From: Candidatus Ozemobacteraceae bacterium | Lineage (GTDB): Bacteria > Muiribacteriota > Ozemobacteria > Ozemobacterales > Ozemobacteraceae | DNA: 64,000 bases | Direction: 5' to 3' | Assembly: GCA_035373905.1 (NCBI GenBank) | Contig: DAOSOK010000005.1 | Span: 62,001-126,000, forward strand | Shown: positions 43,666-52,538 of the stretch, one piece after another | Layout: each line of letters begins with the position of its first letter | Position numbering within the stretch: position 1 is the stretch's first letter | Made by a program: the position numbers and the translations under genes | Notes under the pieces: generated by a model | Told to the model about the DNA's origin: nothing | What the model saw: only the letters and a program-made list of their open reading frames with translations | The model's database searches: none

Positions 43666-45311
43666 GTCATGCTCCTCATCGCCGCGCGCACCAGATCGAC
43701 GTTCGAAACGGGCGCGCCGTCGGAGGGCTGGCACGCCGTCAGCCGGGCGATACCGCGATACAGGTCTTCCTTCCGCCGGAGAAGATGCCCGAGAAAAGCG
43801 CACAACTCGGCCGTGAAACCGACGGCGTCGGCACGCTCGTTGCCGAACATCTTCAGCAGGGCGATGAGACCCGCCCAGTCGCCGAAGGGCGCGGCCGCCT
43901 CGACGAGGCGCCGCGCGGCATCGATCCGGCCGTGCGGCGATGCCCCGGGAAGCCGTTTCGCAAGAAAAACGACCGCCCGGAGCACGGCTTCAACCGGCAG
44001 ACCCCGTCCGGCGGCGTCGGCGGCGATCTCGATCGCGCCGGCGCCGGCCACGGCCGGGTCGGCATCCGGTGCGACCCTGTCGTGGCCGTGGTCATGGTTG
44101 AGGGCCTGGGCCATATCGACGAACAGCGTCTCGGGAAGGTTCAGTTCCGCCGCGGCGCGCAGAATCCCGTCTCCGACCATCGCTTCGGCGGTTTCGACCT
44201 GCGCGGCCGGCAGAAGGAGCCGGAGGAGCTCCGCCGCCGCGAGCCGGGCGCCGTTGCCGGGCATGAGGGCATGCGCCGCGGCCGACGCCTTCCGCCTGGC
44301 GACGGGATCCCGCCAGGCGTCAACCTGGGCGGGCAGAGTTTCCGGCAGGGGGCCGGGCGGAAGAAACGCGGCCGCTTCGGCAGCCACGGCCTTCGCGGCG
44401 CGGGCATCCTGCTCGTCGGCGATCTTCTCCTGAGGAAGGAATACCGCCGGAACGCCCGCCTGCATCAACTCCGCGAACGTGTTGTAGCCGGCCGCGCAGA
44501 CCGCGATGTCGAGGCCGGCCATCAGCTCCGAGGCGCCGAGTCCCGACAGCCAGGTGATGCGCTCTCCCGGAATCTGGCGGCCGCGGTAGAGCGGCCCGGC
44601 CCCGACGACAAGATGCAGGGAAGAATCAGGTGCGAGTGCGGCGATCGTCGATTCGAGTTGGGCGGCGGCCGTCGGGTCGCCTCCGCCGCCGGCCGACAGG
44701 TAGACGGCGAGGCGGTCGGGGGGCGCGCCGAGATGTCTGCGGGCCGCGTCGCGCGGAAGCAGTTCGGCCCGCTCCCGTGCGATGACGGGGCCGACATGCG
44801 CCACGCGCGCGCGGATCTGGTCAGGCACGGGAACGGCGGCGTCGGATTCCGGGACGAGAATCCGGTCGTACAGCGGAAGCATCGCCTGGAACTCGGCCCG
44901 CTCGGCGAACGCGGATTTCATCGGGCGGAAGATGAACGCCCGTTTCCGACAGAGGTCGAGCGCCGGCAGCAGCTCGCCGAAACTGCCTCTCGGGAAGGAA
45001 TCCACGACGAACAGGTCCGGTCGCAGAAGCCCGAGCGAATGCCAGACCCACTGCTTGGCGAGGGCGAGGTAGGCGGTCTTGTCGATCCCGCTCTCGGCCA
45101 CGGACGTCTTGGACGGCAGTTTGAACGAGGCGAACCGCTCGTGAAAAAGCAGTGCGTCGGCTTCGGAGGATGTGAGAAACCATATCTCCAACTTTATATC
45201 GAGCGCGTGGGCGTATCGCCGGAGCCAGCGGGAAATCGCGGTCAGGCGGGTGAGATGCCCCACGCCCGCTCCGTTGACGGCGTAGTTGACGATTCGAAGC
45301 GTCTGGCCCAT
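43662..45311 (-). CDS. MurG-like glycosyltransferase with extra helical C-terminal domain
   Basis: 549 residues. The N-terminal GxGH site (VNGAGVGHLTRL) and the C-terminal nucleotide-sugar region (CAAGYNTFAELMQAGVPAVF then PQEKIADEQDARA) are typical of the GT-B/GT28 family. After about residue 380 comes a roughly 170-residue helical extension that I do not recognise. No signal or membrane segment. It precedes three radical SAM genes by direct overlap (GTGA), so the sugar transfer and radical chemistry likely act in one pathway. Sugar and acceptor cannot be deduced. Confidence 0.85.
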   Translation of the reverse strand: MGQTLRIVNYAVNGAGVGHLTRLTAISRWLRRYAHALDIKLEIWFLTSSEADALLFHERFASFKLPSKTSVAESGIDKTAYLALAKQWVWHSLGLLRPDLFVVDSFPRGSFGELLPALDLCRKRAFIFRPMKSAFAERAEFQAMLPLYDRILVPESDAAVPVPDQIRARVAHVGPVIARERAELLPRDAARRHLGAPPDRLAVYLSAGGGGDPTAAAQLESTIAALAPDSSLHLVVGAGPLYRGRQIPGERITWLSGLGASELMAGLDIAVCAAGYNTFAELMQAGVPAVFLPQEKIADEQDARAAKAVAAEAAAFLPPGPLPETLPAQVDAWRDPVARRKASAAAHALMPGNGARLAAAELLRLLLPAAQVETAEAMVGDGILRAAAELNLPETLFVDMAQALNHDHGHDRVAPDADPAVAGAGAIEIAADAAGRGLPVEAVLRAVVFLAKRLPGASPHGRIDAARRLVEAAAPFGDWAGLIALLKMFGNERADAVGFTAELCAFLGHLLRRKEDLYRGIARLTACQPSDGAPVSNVDLVRAAMRSMT

Positions 45312-45319
45312 GAACGCGG

Positions 45320-46609
45320 CTACGATGCGTCGGCGAAGCGTCCGGGGCCTGTTTCGCCGTGCAGGAGCCCCGCTTCTGCCGCCGCCGCGGCCTCTTCGGC
45401 GCCGAGATGACGATGGGCTCCCTGGTAATCCGGGTGGTCGTGTCGGAACGCGGAGACTTCCGGGATAAAATCGCCGTCGAACAAGCCGTCCGTGAAAACG
45501 TCCCACCAAAGGACGGAGCCGGTGAGGTTCACGCGGCCGTAATCGGTGAAATCGCGAATGGTGCCGGTCATGCGGGCATACCGTTTGCGTCGCCTCCGGA
45601 TCTTGTCGCGCGGCGCGACGTACCGACGGTCGTAATCGATATCCGCGAGGGTCTCGTTGTAACGCTTCGGCCGTTGCCACTTGTATGTGTCGCGATCGGC
45701 TTTGTTCTTGAGCTCTCCGAGTTGCGCCAGTTCGGCATCGAGCTGGGTATTGATGCGCTCGAGATACAGGGCTTTCGCCGCCGTGCCGCGAAGGGTCTTG
45801 AACGCCTCGGCGAGGTCGGGGGCGGTCGAGAGATGCCGGTCGATCGAGCTCATATCGCCATCGAGCAGGTATCGGACGAGAAGTTCGTGCGCCCGCTCGA
45901 GGTGCAGATCGTCGAGGTGCTCGAGATACCGGCGGAGCTCGGCGCTGCGTTGCCTGGCGGCTTCGACGGCGGCGATCAGGGAGTCCGTCTCGGCGATCGC
46001 CCGGTCAGATTCCTCGATGGTTTTCCATGCGTCGAGAATTCTCGGCCGGAGTTGCGCGAACGCCTCGAGATCGGGAAACCGTTCGAGAATCTCGTCGCCT
46101 GCCTTCCAATCGTCGTAAAACTCGAGCTGCCAGAATGCTGTTCTATATGATGGAGTATCGTATCCGGATTCGATCAGTCTGTCCAGGCGGGGGTGCTGAA
46201 CCTTGGCCGACAACTGGCGGGCCGGCGCTGACTCCGCGAGCTGCTCCGCTCGCTTTTTTTCGAGCCGTGAGAGGATGCTCGCGGCATTGGAAAAGCGCGG
46301 GTCGGCCTCGGTTTCGGCGAGTTCGGCCGTGCGGGCGCGGCGATCCTCCTCTCGCCTGATGACGAGGTCTGGGCGCGACAGGAGGGGACAGCCGCTCAGG
46401 TGCGCGGCGCGCTCGAGGGCGGGCGGGCTCAGCTCTGGAAGCAGGGCCACGGCCAGCCGCAGGGCTTCCTCGTCGCGCGCTCTGACGGCCTCGTTCAGGG
46501 CCGACGTGTTCTCGGCCTTGAGCTTCCGGAGTTCCTCGATTTCCGTCGTCGCCGTCTCGGAAAGGGCGCGGGCGGCCTGGACGACGTCGGTCGATCGGTA
46601 AACACTCAC
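45320..46609 (-). CDS. Coiled-coil hypothetical protein, first gene of the radical SAM operon
   Basis: 429 residues from a GTG start with GGAAGGTGAG upstream. Charged helical sequence (for example TEIEELRKLKAENTSALNEA) predicts coiled coils; no signal, membrane segment or catalytic motif. A basic stretch (RRRRKRYARM) is near residue 345. It is eight bases from the glycosyltransferase start. I do not recognise the family; it could be a scaffold or a carrier of the substrate of the pathway. Confidence 0.65.
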   Translation of the reverse strand: MSVYRSTDVVQAARALSETATTEIEELRKLKAENTSALNEAVRARDEEALRLAVALLPELSPPALERAAHLSGCPLLSRPDLVIRREEDRRARTAELAETEADPRFSNAASILSRLEKKRAEQLAESAPARQLSAKVQHPRLDRLIESGYDTPSYRTAFWQLEFYDDWKAGDEILERFPDLEAFAQLRPRILDAWKTIEESDRAIAETDSLIAAVEAARQRSAELRRYLEHLDDLHLERAHELLVRYLLDGDMSSIDRHLSTAPDLAEAFKTLRGTAAKALYLERINTQLDAELAQLGELKNKADRDTYKWQRPKRYNETLADIDYDRRYVAPRDKIRRRRKRYARMTGTIRDFTDYGRVNLTGSVLWWDVFTDGLFDGDFIPEVSAFRHDHPDYQGAHRHLGAEEAAAAAEAGLLHGETGPGRFADAS

Positions 46610-46675
46610 GTATCTCTCACCTTCCCATTCTCGTTTTCGCCGCCGGCCCGGCGCGGCGCCTGATTGCCGGCAGAT

Positions 46676-46736
46676 AAAAAACCGGGCCGCGCGTTTCCCT
46701 TGAACGTTCAGGGATCACTGTAACACGGCGGCCCGG
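46676..46736 (-). terminator. Rho-independent terminator of the phospholipase-like gene
   Basis: On the minus strand 9-bp arms CCGGGCCGC/GCGGCCCGG (46736-46728 and 46690-46682), with an inner small palindrome around GAACGTTC, are followed by six T (46681-46676). It ends the gene whose stop is at 46778. The rest of the 168-base gap holds the ribosome site of the next operon; no clear promoter is seen. Confidence 0.65.
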
Positions 46737-46777
46737 CTCCGAGGGAGCGGGGAATTCTGCCGGAAGCGCGGGTGAGG

Positions 46778-48082
46778 TCAGCGAAGAACGGCGAGAAGAG
46801 TCGCCAGGGTCGCCTCGACGGCGTTCGAGAGATTGTCGCCGATCTCGTTCAGGAGGGGGGTATTCCTGTTTCGCCGGCCGTCGATCCAGCTTTGCACCGA
46901 GGCATCGGAAAAATAGGGAGACACGTCGAACGCGCCGTCGGCGAAGGGATCGTAGCTCGGGTCGCCGACCAGTTTCTTCGGGAAGGCTTTGCTCACGAGT
47001 TTGTCGATCTTGTGCGCCCGGTCGAAGGCGCTCTTGTTGTCGGCCTTGAACCGCTTCATCAGCATCGTGGTGGGCGGTTCGTCCGCCTTATCCCGGGCGG
47101 AGCACAGGGAGGCAATCTTCTGCGAAAGGCCGGGATACAGCTTTTCCGGGACTGCCGCGCCCAGAATCTGCATGCGGAGCGCGACGGCTTCGAAGAGAAA
47201 GTGGCGGTTCGACAGGAGTTGCGTGTTGTCACGGCTGAATCGATCCTTGTCTTTCGCCAGGATGGCTTTTGCGATGACGAGCGGATTGAGAAACGGCACG
47301 GCGCTCGCATGATATGGTGCGGTCATATCCTGCAGGTAATGGATGGTGCAGGCGAGAAACCGGGCGGCCCAATACCGGTCGCCGGCGCACAGGGCGACCT
47401 GAGCCAGGTTGGCGAATGCGACAAAGCGTAAATGCGTCATGCCCTGCTTGAGGGACGGCTTGATCTTGAGGGAAATCCAGTTCTCGCAGGGAAAATACAT
47501 GTGGAACGGCGCCTGGGAACCGGTGCCTTTCAACGAGCCGTAGGGAATCTCGCCGTACCGCGGGTCGCCGGCGCCGAACAGGCCTTGATCCATTCCCCAG
47601 TCGGGTTCGTCGGAGAACAGGACCAACCAGTCGCCGAACCGGCGTGCCATGCTCGGGTTCGCCAGGGCGGTGTTCTGGACGGCGTCGAATCCGGGCGGGA
47701 TGACGACTTTTGAAAAGGCGGCGGGGGCGACGCCGAGAATCTCGAGAAATTGCTTCTGGGACATCGTTCCGGGCTGGCGCAGCAGAGCTGCGTTCGTATC
47801 CGAGAGGAGCCATTGCGGATGGGGATACACCCGTTGTTTCCAGTCGTGGAACAGCCGGAGCGCCGTTTTGAGCGCTTCGTTGTTTCGGGCGACGAACGAC
47901 GCGAGCGTCGTCGGCCTGACCACTTTGTCCAGGTCGGGCAGTTCGTCTTCGAGCGCGTTGACCGCGACGCTGGTCAGCAGAAAATGCCTGTCCCATGCGA
48001 AGGAAGCGGAGGCGATCAGCACCATGAAGATGCAGACAACCCCCGTGATATGCCTGAGTCGCGTAGGCGTTCGTGCGTTCAT
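46778..48082 (-). CDS. Secreted zinc phospholipase C/P1 nuclease-like protein
   Basis: 434 residues. ATG 48082 has GGAGG upstream (an ATG nine codons earlier does not). A signal peptide ends SASFA before Trp30, and the mature protein starts WDRHFLLTSVAVNAL; bacterial phospholipase C uses an N-terminal Trp as a zinc ligand, so this fits. The later HYLQDMTAPYHAS supplies the expected zinc His/Asp residues. At about 405 mature residues it is longer than classical phospholipase C (about 245), with an insertion and a C-terminal extension. It may act on phospholipid or nucleic acid. Confidence 0.75.
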   Translation of the reverse strand: MNARTPTRLRHITGVVCIFMVLIASASFAWDRHFLLTSVAVNALEDELPDLDKVVRPTTLASFVARNNEALKTALRLFHDWKQRVYPHPQWLLSDTNAALLRQPGTMSQKQFLEILGVAPAAFSKVVIPPGFDAVQNTALANPSMARRFGDWLVLFSDEPDWGMDQGLFGAGDPRYGEIPYGSLKGTGSQAPFHMYFPCENWISLKIKPSLKQGMTHLRFVAFANLAQVALCAGDRYWAARFLACTIHYLQDMTAPYHASAVPFLNPLVIAKAILAKDKDRFSRDNTQLLSNRHFLFEAVALRMQILGAAVPEKLYPGLSQKIASLCSARDKADEPPTTMLMKRFKADNKSAFDRAHKIDKLVSKAFPKKLVGDPSYDPFADGAFDVSPYFSDASVQSWIDGRRNRNTPLLNEIGDNLSNAVEATLATLLAVLR

Positions 48083-48130
48083 CCGTTCATCCTCCCGAAA
48101 TGGCAGCATTGTGCGTACCAGTATCTTTTC

Positions 48131-48158
48131 ATTATACAGAGAAAACCAGAGCCGGCAA
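48131..48158 (-). promoter_or_regulatory. Promoter of the phospholipase-like gene
   Basis: Minus strand TTGCCG (48158-48153), 16-base spacer and a perfect TATAAT (48136-48131). Predicted start near 48124, about 42 bases before the ATG at 48082. The -35 overlaps the end of the methyltransferase gene upstream. Confidence 0.6.
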
Positions 48159-48160
48159 GC

Positions 48161-48811
48161 TCAGCTCCGGCAGCGGGCGGGGGAGGCCAGGAGGCTGAGC
48201 CATTCGATGCTGCGGCCGGAGGTGTCGAGATTGCGGGTTTCCTCGAGGATCGTGAAACTGGCCCGTTCGAGGGCGGCACGCGCCGTTTCGGGGAGGTAAA
48301 AGGTCCAGCGGCGGCCCTCCTCGTCGCGGTTTTCTCCAGAACCGATTTTCAGCGACAGGCCGAGAATCCCGCGCGGAGACATCACTCGGTAGATATCGCA
48401 TAATACGTCATGAGCCTGGGCGGCCGGCACGTGCAGCAGGGACGCGCAGGCCCAGACACCGCCGAAGCATGCGTCACGGAAGGGAAGGCGCAGGAAATCG
48501 CCGCGCAGGAGGAGACGGCCGCCCCGGGCCTTGTGCGCCGCGAGCAACCCGGTCGATGCGTCGAGAGAGACGGCATCGAACCCGCGTCGACGAAGGGCTT
48601 CCGAGTCTCTGCCCGCGCCCGAGCCGAGGTCGAGCACGCGACACCCTGGGGGCAGCCGGTTGCAGAAGGGCGACAGCAGGAACGAGAGATCCTGCTTCCA
48701 CGATGATTCGGCGTAGACGTCGGCGCGTTCGTCGTAGTAGGCGACGGTCTTTTCATCCGGCCCTGTGGCGGGCGGAGCGGCACGCCCGCGAAACGGCTGA
48801 TATGGCGTCAT
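48161..48811 (-). CDS. SAM-dependent methyltransferase
   Basis: 216 residues. The class I methyltransferase motif I is VLDLGSGAGRDSE (about 58-70), and FDAVSLDAS is motif II. The later SLLHVP and SPRGILGLSL segments match motifs IV to VI. The start codon shares a base with the stop of the HAD phosphatase (TGATG). Substrate is not evident; it may methylate a small metabolite or a lipid-type molecule. Confidence 0.88.
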   Translation of the reverse strand: MTPYQPFRGRAAPPATGPDEKTVAYYDERADVYAESSWKQDLSFLLSPFCNRLPPGCRVLDLGSGAGRDSEALRRRGFDAVSLDASTGLLAAHKARGGRLLLRGDFLRLPFRDACFGGVWACASLLHVPAAQAHDVLCDIYRVMSPRGILGLSLKIGSGENRDEEGRRWTFYLPETARAALERASFTILEETRNLDTSGRSIEWLSLLASPARCRS

Positions 48812-49503
48812 CAGTCGAGCAGAAGGTTCAGGACGGTGTCGAGATCCGAGAGATCGTCGAGGGCCCAGGTCGCACCGGCGGCTTCGAGTTCGCGCCGGGA
48901 GGCTGACCCGGTGGCCACGGCGAGACTCCGCACGCCCCACGGGTGACAGGAAGCGACGTCGTGAACGGTGTCGCCGACGACGGTCACCGTCTCCGGTTCG
49001 AACGGCTTTCCGACGCGTTCGGCGGCCCGACGCATCGCGAGGCCGACCAGTTCGACCCGCGTCGGGTGCTCGCAGCCGAACGCGCCGAAGGGAAAATACT
49101 CTGCGATGCCGAACCGGTCGAGCTTGATTCGGGCGCCTTCGCGAATGTTCCCCGTCACCAGGCCGAGACAGGCCCGTCCGGACGATGCGAGGGCGTTCAG
49201 GAGAGGGCCGACGCCAGGTTTCAGATGGCCCTTGCCGGCGATTTCCCGGCGCAGGATCGCCGTGTAATGGTCCTTGAATTTCGAGATCGACTCCTGGTCG
49301 GGAAACGCCGTTCCGTCGCGGTCGCAGACTTGCCTGATCGCGTTCAGATCGGTATTGCCGTCGAGCCGGATCCCTTCGAGACCGCGCGCGGCGCCGAGCA
49401 CGTCGATCATCGACCGCTCGATCGCGTAATACCCGCTCCGGTCCGCCGAAAGCAGCGTACCGTCGATGTCGAACAGAATCAGGCGATCATGAGGTCTCGT
49501 CAT
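48811..49503 (-). CDS. HAD-superfamily phosphatase
   Basis: 230 residues. Motif I FDIDGT (nucleophile Asp12 and acid Asp14), motif II in LVTGN, and motif III/IV VVGDTVHD. Length and the cap between motifs I and II fit the phosphoglycolate phosphatase/beta-phosphoglucomutase subgroup. It overlaps the cyclase gene by 17 bases at its start and abuts the methyltransferase start. The substrate is unknown. Confidence 0.9.
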   Translation of the reverse strand: MTRPHDRLILFDIDGTLLSADRSGYYAIERSMIDVLGAARGLEGIRLDGNTDLNAIRQVCDRDGTAFPDQESISKFKDHYTAILRREIAGKGHLKPGVGPLLNALASSGRACLGLVTGNIREGARIKLDRFGIAEYFPFGAFGCEHPTRVELVGLAMRRAAERVGKPFEPETVTVVGDTVHDVASCHPWGVRSLAVATGSASRRELEAAGATWALDDLSDLDTVLNLLLD

Positions 49504-51154
49504 GCGGTTCTCCGGGAGGCGGCGATGTGGAGGGCGCGGGCGCGTTGTCAGGTTCGGCCGGGGCGACGGGTTCGGTCCGGACGGAGGCCAGGCGGGAGCG
49601 GACGTTCGCGAGTTCCTTGCGATTTTCCTGTTTCGCGCGGACCATCCCCTGGATCTCGTAGACCCGGAGGCGCCCTTCCATTCCTCTGATCTGCACGTTC
49701 TCATGCGGGATGGCGCGCACCTCTTTCGCCACCTGGGCGAAAGTATTCTCGTCGACGAGAATCGTGGTCTTGAACTCCTTGTTGAGCGCTTCGAGGCGCG
49801 ACGCGAGGTTGACGGTGGAGCCCATGACCGTGAACTCCTGGCGTCGTTCGGAGCCGATGTTGCCGGCCAGAACGGGGCCGCTTGCTATACCGATACGTAT
49901 TTTGAAACATTCGCGGTTCTCCTGCGCCCATTTGGCCTGGAGTTGCCGCAGCCGGTCGAGCATCGCGAGGGCGGCCTCGATCGCCGACCTGCCGGAGGAC
50001 GGGAGGTTGCCGAGAACGCCGAACCTGGCCATGACGGCGTCGCCGATGAACTTGTCGATCTCTCCGTCGTGCTCGAGAACGACGTCGGTCATCGCCGACA
50101 GATACTCGTTCATCGCCGCGACGACCTGGGCCGGGGCAAGGCCCGAGCTGAACGCCGTGAACCCGGCGATGTCCGAGAACAGGATCGTCGCGTTCTTCTC
50201 GATGCCGCCGAGGTTGACCGAACCCGGATTCGCCAGGAGCGTGTCGACCAGTTCGGCCGAGGTGTATTTCGAGAAGATGTCCTTGAGCTTCTTTTTCTCG
50301 GCGAGTTCGCGCTCGCTGAGCTGCTTCGACGATGTCAGTTCGGTGCGGGTCTGGAGGAACACGTTCGCGTTCGAGATTGCCATCCCCATGAAGGAGACGA
50401 GCGAGACCATGAACCGCAGGTCGGCTTCGTCGACTTCCTGCCGGTTGTCCTGAAACGACTCGATATATATCATACCAAATGTTTCTCCGGGAATGCCGAT
50501 GGGCATCGCCACGAGCGTGTCGGGAAGGGGATCGCGGTCGACGAGACCGCGCGTTTCCGGGTCGTCGAGGGCGGCGTTCCGGTAGACGAGCTGGCCCCGG
50601 GAGAACGACCAGGTGAGGAAATGCTCGACCTTGTCGACGGGCAGGATGAGGGAGTCCCTGATCTCGTCCTTGAAGCCGGCCCATCGGAACGGGTACAGCT
50701 CGTTCCTGGAACGATCGTGGAGGAACAGGATATAGCGCGCCACCCCGAGTTCCTGCACGAGCATCTCCGTAATGGCGGTGAAGACTTTTTCCGGATCGAG
50801 GGTGGTGGTGAGGTTCTTGACCTTGCTGAACAGCATCGAGGCTTGGCGACGCACCTGCTGCAGCCGGCTCTTGAGTTCGTCGTTCTTTTTCTGATACTCC
50901 TCGCGGAGGCGGTCGGCATAGGCTTTTTCGAGGCGCTGCCGGGACTCGTCGCGCAGGCGGACACGCCGGTCGCCGAGCACATGCCGAAGGACGTAGATCA
51001 GGCCGCCCGCCAGCCCCACCGCGGCCGCGGACGAAAGCGCGAACAGAGCCCAGGGCAGGGGGCTTTGCGGCATGACGAACTCGACGCTCTCCGCCGCGCG
51101 AACGGCGACAGGAAACATCGCAAGTGAAGCCAGCGCCAGGATGAAGCGTCGCAT
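49487..51154 (-). CDS. GAF-linked class III adenylate/guanylate cyclase
   Basis: 555 residues. Signal/TM1 1-20, TM2 about 34-58, a coiled coil, a GAF-type sensor (about 120-260), and a class III cyclase domain (about 320-480). Metal Asp328 (FSDIAGF), Asp372 (IGDAVM), base-contact Lys368, and transition-state Asn449 and Arg453 are present. The usual purine-selecting Asp in GDxVN is Ser446 (GSTVN), so adenine or guanine preference is uncertain. It makes a cyclic nucleotide in response to something sensed by GAF. It starts the operon with HAD and methyltransferase genes. Confidence 0.88.
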   Translation of the reverse strand: MRRFILALASLAMFPVAVRAAESVEFVMPQSPLPWALFALSSAAAVGLAGGLIYVLRHVLGDRRVRLRDESRQRLEKAYADRLREEYQKKNDELKSRLQQVRRQASMLFSKVKNLTTTLDPEKVFTAITEMLVQELGVARYILFLHDRSRNELYPFRWAGFKDEIRDSLILPVDKVEHFLTWSFSRGQLVYRNAALDDPETRGLVDRDPLPDTLVAMPIGIPGETFGMIYIESFQDNRQEVDEADLRFMVSLVSFMGMAISNANVFLQTRTELTSSKQLSERELAEKKKLKDIFSKYTSAELVDTLLANPGSVNLGGIEKNATILFSDIAGFTAFSSGLAPAQVVAAMNEYLSAMTDVVLEHDGEIDKFIGDAVMARFGVLGNLPSSGRSAIEAALAMLDRLRQLQAKWAQENRECFKIRIGIASGPVLAGNIGSERRQEFTVMGSTVNLASRLEALNKEFKTTILVDENTFAQVAKEVRAIPHENVQIRGMEGRLRVYEIQGMVRAKQENRKELANVRSRLASVRTEPVAPAEPDNAPAPSTSPPPGEPHDETS

Positions 51155-51192
51155 GCAGCTCAGTTTCGGTTTATATCCATCGGATGCCGGGA

Positions 51193-51222
51193 ATTGTACA
51201 CCAATTCCCCCCCGGCACTCAA
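51193..51222 (-). promoter_or_regulatory. Putative promoter of the cyclase operon
   Basis: Minus strand TTGAGT (51222-51217), 18-base spacer, TACAAT (51198-51193). Expected start near 51186, about 32 bases before the ATG at 51154. No strong ribosome site is visible. Confidence 0.45.
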
Positions 51223-51292
51223 ACGCTGCTCTTCCTCTTTCAAACGTCCCTCTTTCCTTCTTGATTCCAGCGAATGGAAAGCCGGGGTGATC

Positions 51293-51350
51293 TCGCCCTT
51301 CGACACCTCGAGGGCGAACGGGTGGGTTTCATTCAGCAGGACTCAATGAA
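51293..51350. repeat. REP-like palindrome, second copy
   Basis: The core TCGCCCTTCGACACC then TCGAGGGCGA (51293-51317) is flanked by GGTGGGTTTCATTCA and GCAGGACTCAATGAA. It matches the repeat at 9128-9270 in sequence and in both flanks. It lies in the 188-base gap between the pseudopilin operon and the cyclase; the first part of the gap is the promoter, and no gene is seen. Confidence 0.7.
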
Positions 51351-52026
51351 GGGCAGCCGTGCCGATGGAGAGTTTGAATTTTCCGTTCAGGGGGAGGCGA
51401 CCGGCTGGAAACGACGTTCCGGGCGGCGGGGCGAGCACGACGAACAGCTCGAGAATGCTGCCCGCGACAGGGTCTGAGGGGTTTCCGGTGCCGGTGTCGA
51501 TGTATTCGCGAAACTCATCGCCGGGATGAACTCTGATCAGGGCTGCCTTCGCATCGAACGATGCGACATCATCGACCATGACCCGATCCGACATTGCCTG
51601 AAAGCCCGGAGGCGGGGAACCGCTCTCGACGCTCGCGCTCATGCGCAGGCTGCGATCGACCAGCCTGACCTGGTAGGCCAGCCGATACTCCAGATCGCCG
51701 GTCGGGGAGAGGTGGTCGGTTTTCCATTCGAGGACCGGCGTGTTCGCCGGCGAGGTGGCTGGTTTCCATCGCAAGGGCCGCGGATCGGCCCTCACGACCC
51801 ACTCCGGGCCGGTGCCGTCGCGGATGAGGGTGTCGGTTGCCTCTTCGATGGCTTTCCGGAGGGCGGTCCAGAACAATTCCGTCTGGCGGGTTCGCTCCTG
51901 GCGCCAGGAAGCGGCTTGGTAGGCGTTCATGCTGTTTCGGTAAACGAAATACAATCCGCCCGAAAAGAGACCGACGATGAAGATGGTGACGATCAGCTCG
52001 ATGAAGGTGATGCCTGCGCGGTTCAA
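51343..52026 (-). CDS. Minor pseudopilin (PulJ-like)
   Basis: 227 residues. Prepilin leader NRAG before ITFIELIVTIFIVGLFSGG: cleavage after Gly5, Glu5 present in the mature protein, then the membrane helix. A globular C terminus follows, without cysteines. Starts in a four-base overlap with the previous gene and ends the operon. Subtype inferred from order. Confidence 0.85.
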   Translation of the reverse strand: MNRAGITFIELIVTIFIVGLFSGGLYFVYRNSMNAYQAASWRQERTRQTELFWTALRKAIEEATDTLIRDGTGPEWVVRADPRPLRWKPATSPANTPVLEWKTDHLSPTGDLEYRLAYQVRLVDRSLRMSASVESGSPPPGFQAMSDRVMVDDVASFDAKAALIRVHPGDEFREYIDTGTGNPSDPVAGSILELFVVLAPPPGTSFPAGRLPLNGKFKLSIGTAALH

Positions 52027-52538
52027 TGCGTGACCTCGACTTCGAGCAGGGTTTCCAGCGAGCGACGGATGCCATTGTAGCTTCCCCAGCTTTCGATGCG
52101 CAGGAAGTCTTTCGTGTACCCTTTTCCCGTGCGGGTGACCAGGGTGAACGTCGCGACGCCGAGCTGGTAGGTGCCGCTTTCGACGGCGTTGAGCGATGCC
52201 GAGAGACGCGCGGCGGGCGAATTGGGGCGGGCCGGGTCGAAATCGTCCATCCAGGCGGCAGTGTGGCGCGCGATGTCGTTGGGGGAGCCCGTTCGGTGAA
52301 TATGTTCGAGGATATAGAATTCCGAGGGGAGCATGCGGAACTTGTACTGAGCGAGCTGCATCGCGCCTTTTGCGGCCATCAGGGCTTTCGTCTGTTCGGC
52401 GAGTCTCGTGTGGACGGCGGTCTGGGAGCAGGTGTTGAAATACAGGGTTGCCGCGAGGACGAAGATGATGACGGCCGCCAGGAGAACGCTGAAGAGGGCG
52501 AATCCGTGGCGCGGGGTCATGCGTTTTCTCATGGTCAT
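52023..52538 (-). CDS. PilX/GspK-like pseudopilin lacking Glu5
   Basis: 171 residues with the leader TPRHG before FALFSVLLAAVIIFVLAA. Phe1 and the long hydrophobic helix are typical, but the mature fifth residue is Ser, not Glu, as in GspK/PilX proteins that cap the pseudopilus. The next helix (VHTRLAEQTKALMAAKGAM) resembles the PilX type. Overlaps both neighbours by four bases. Confidence 0.75.
   Translation of the reverse strand: MTMRKRMTPRHGFALFSVLLAAVIIFVLAATLYFNTCSQTAVHTRLAEQTKALMAAKGAMQLAQYKFRMLPSEFYILEHIHRTGSPNDIARHTAAWMDDFDPARPNSPAARLSASLNAVESGTYQLGVATFTLVTRTGKGYTKDFLRIESWGSYNGIRRSLETLLEVEVTH

Noticed and set aside
39991..46777. A small RiPP precursor peptide beside the radical SAM genes
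   Set aside because: The genes overlap or are a few bases apart, and the flanking gaps hold only a terminator and ribosome sites; no small ORF with a leader/core look was found.
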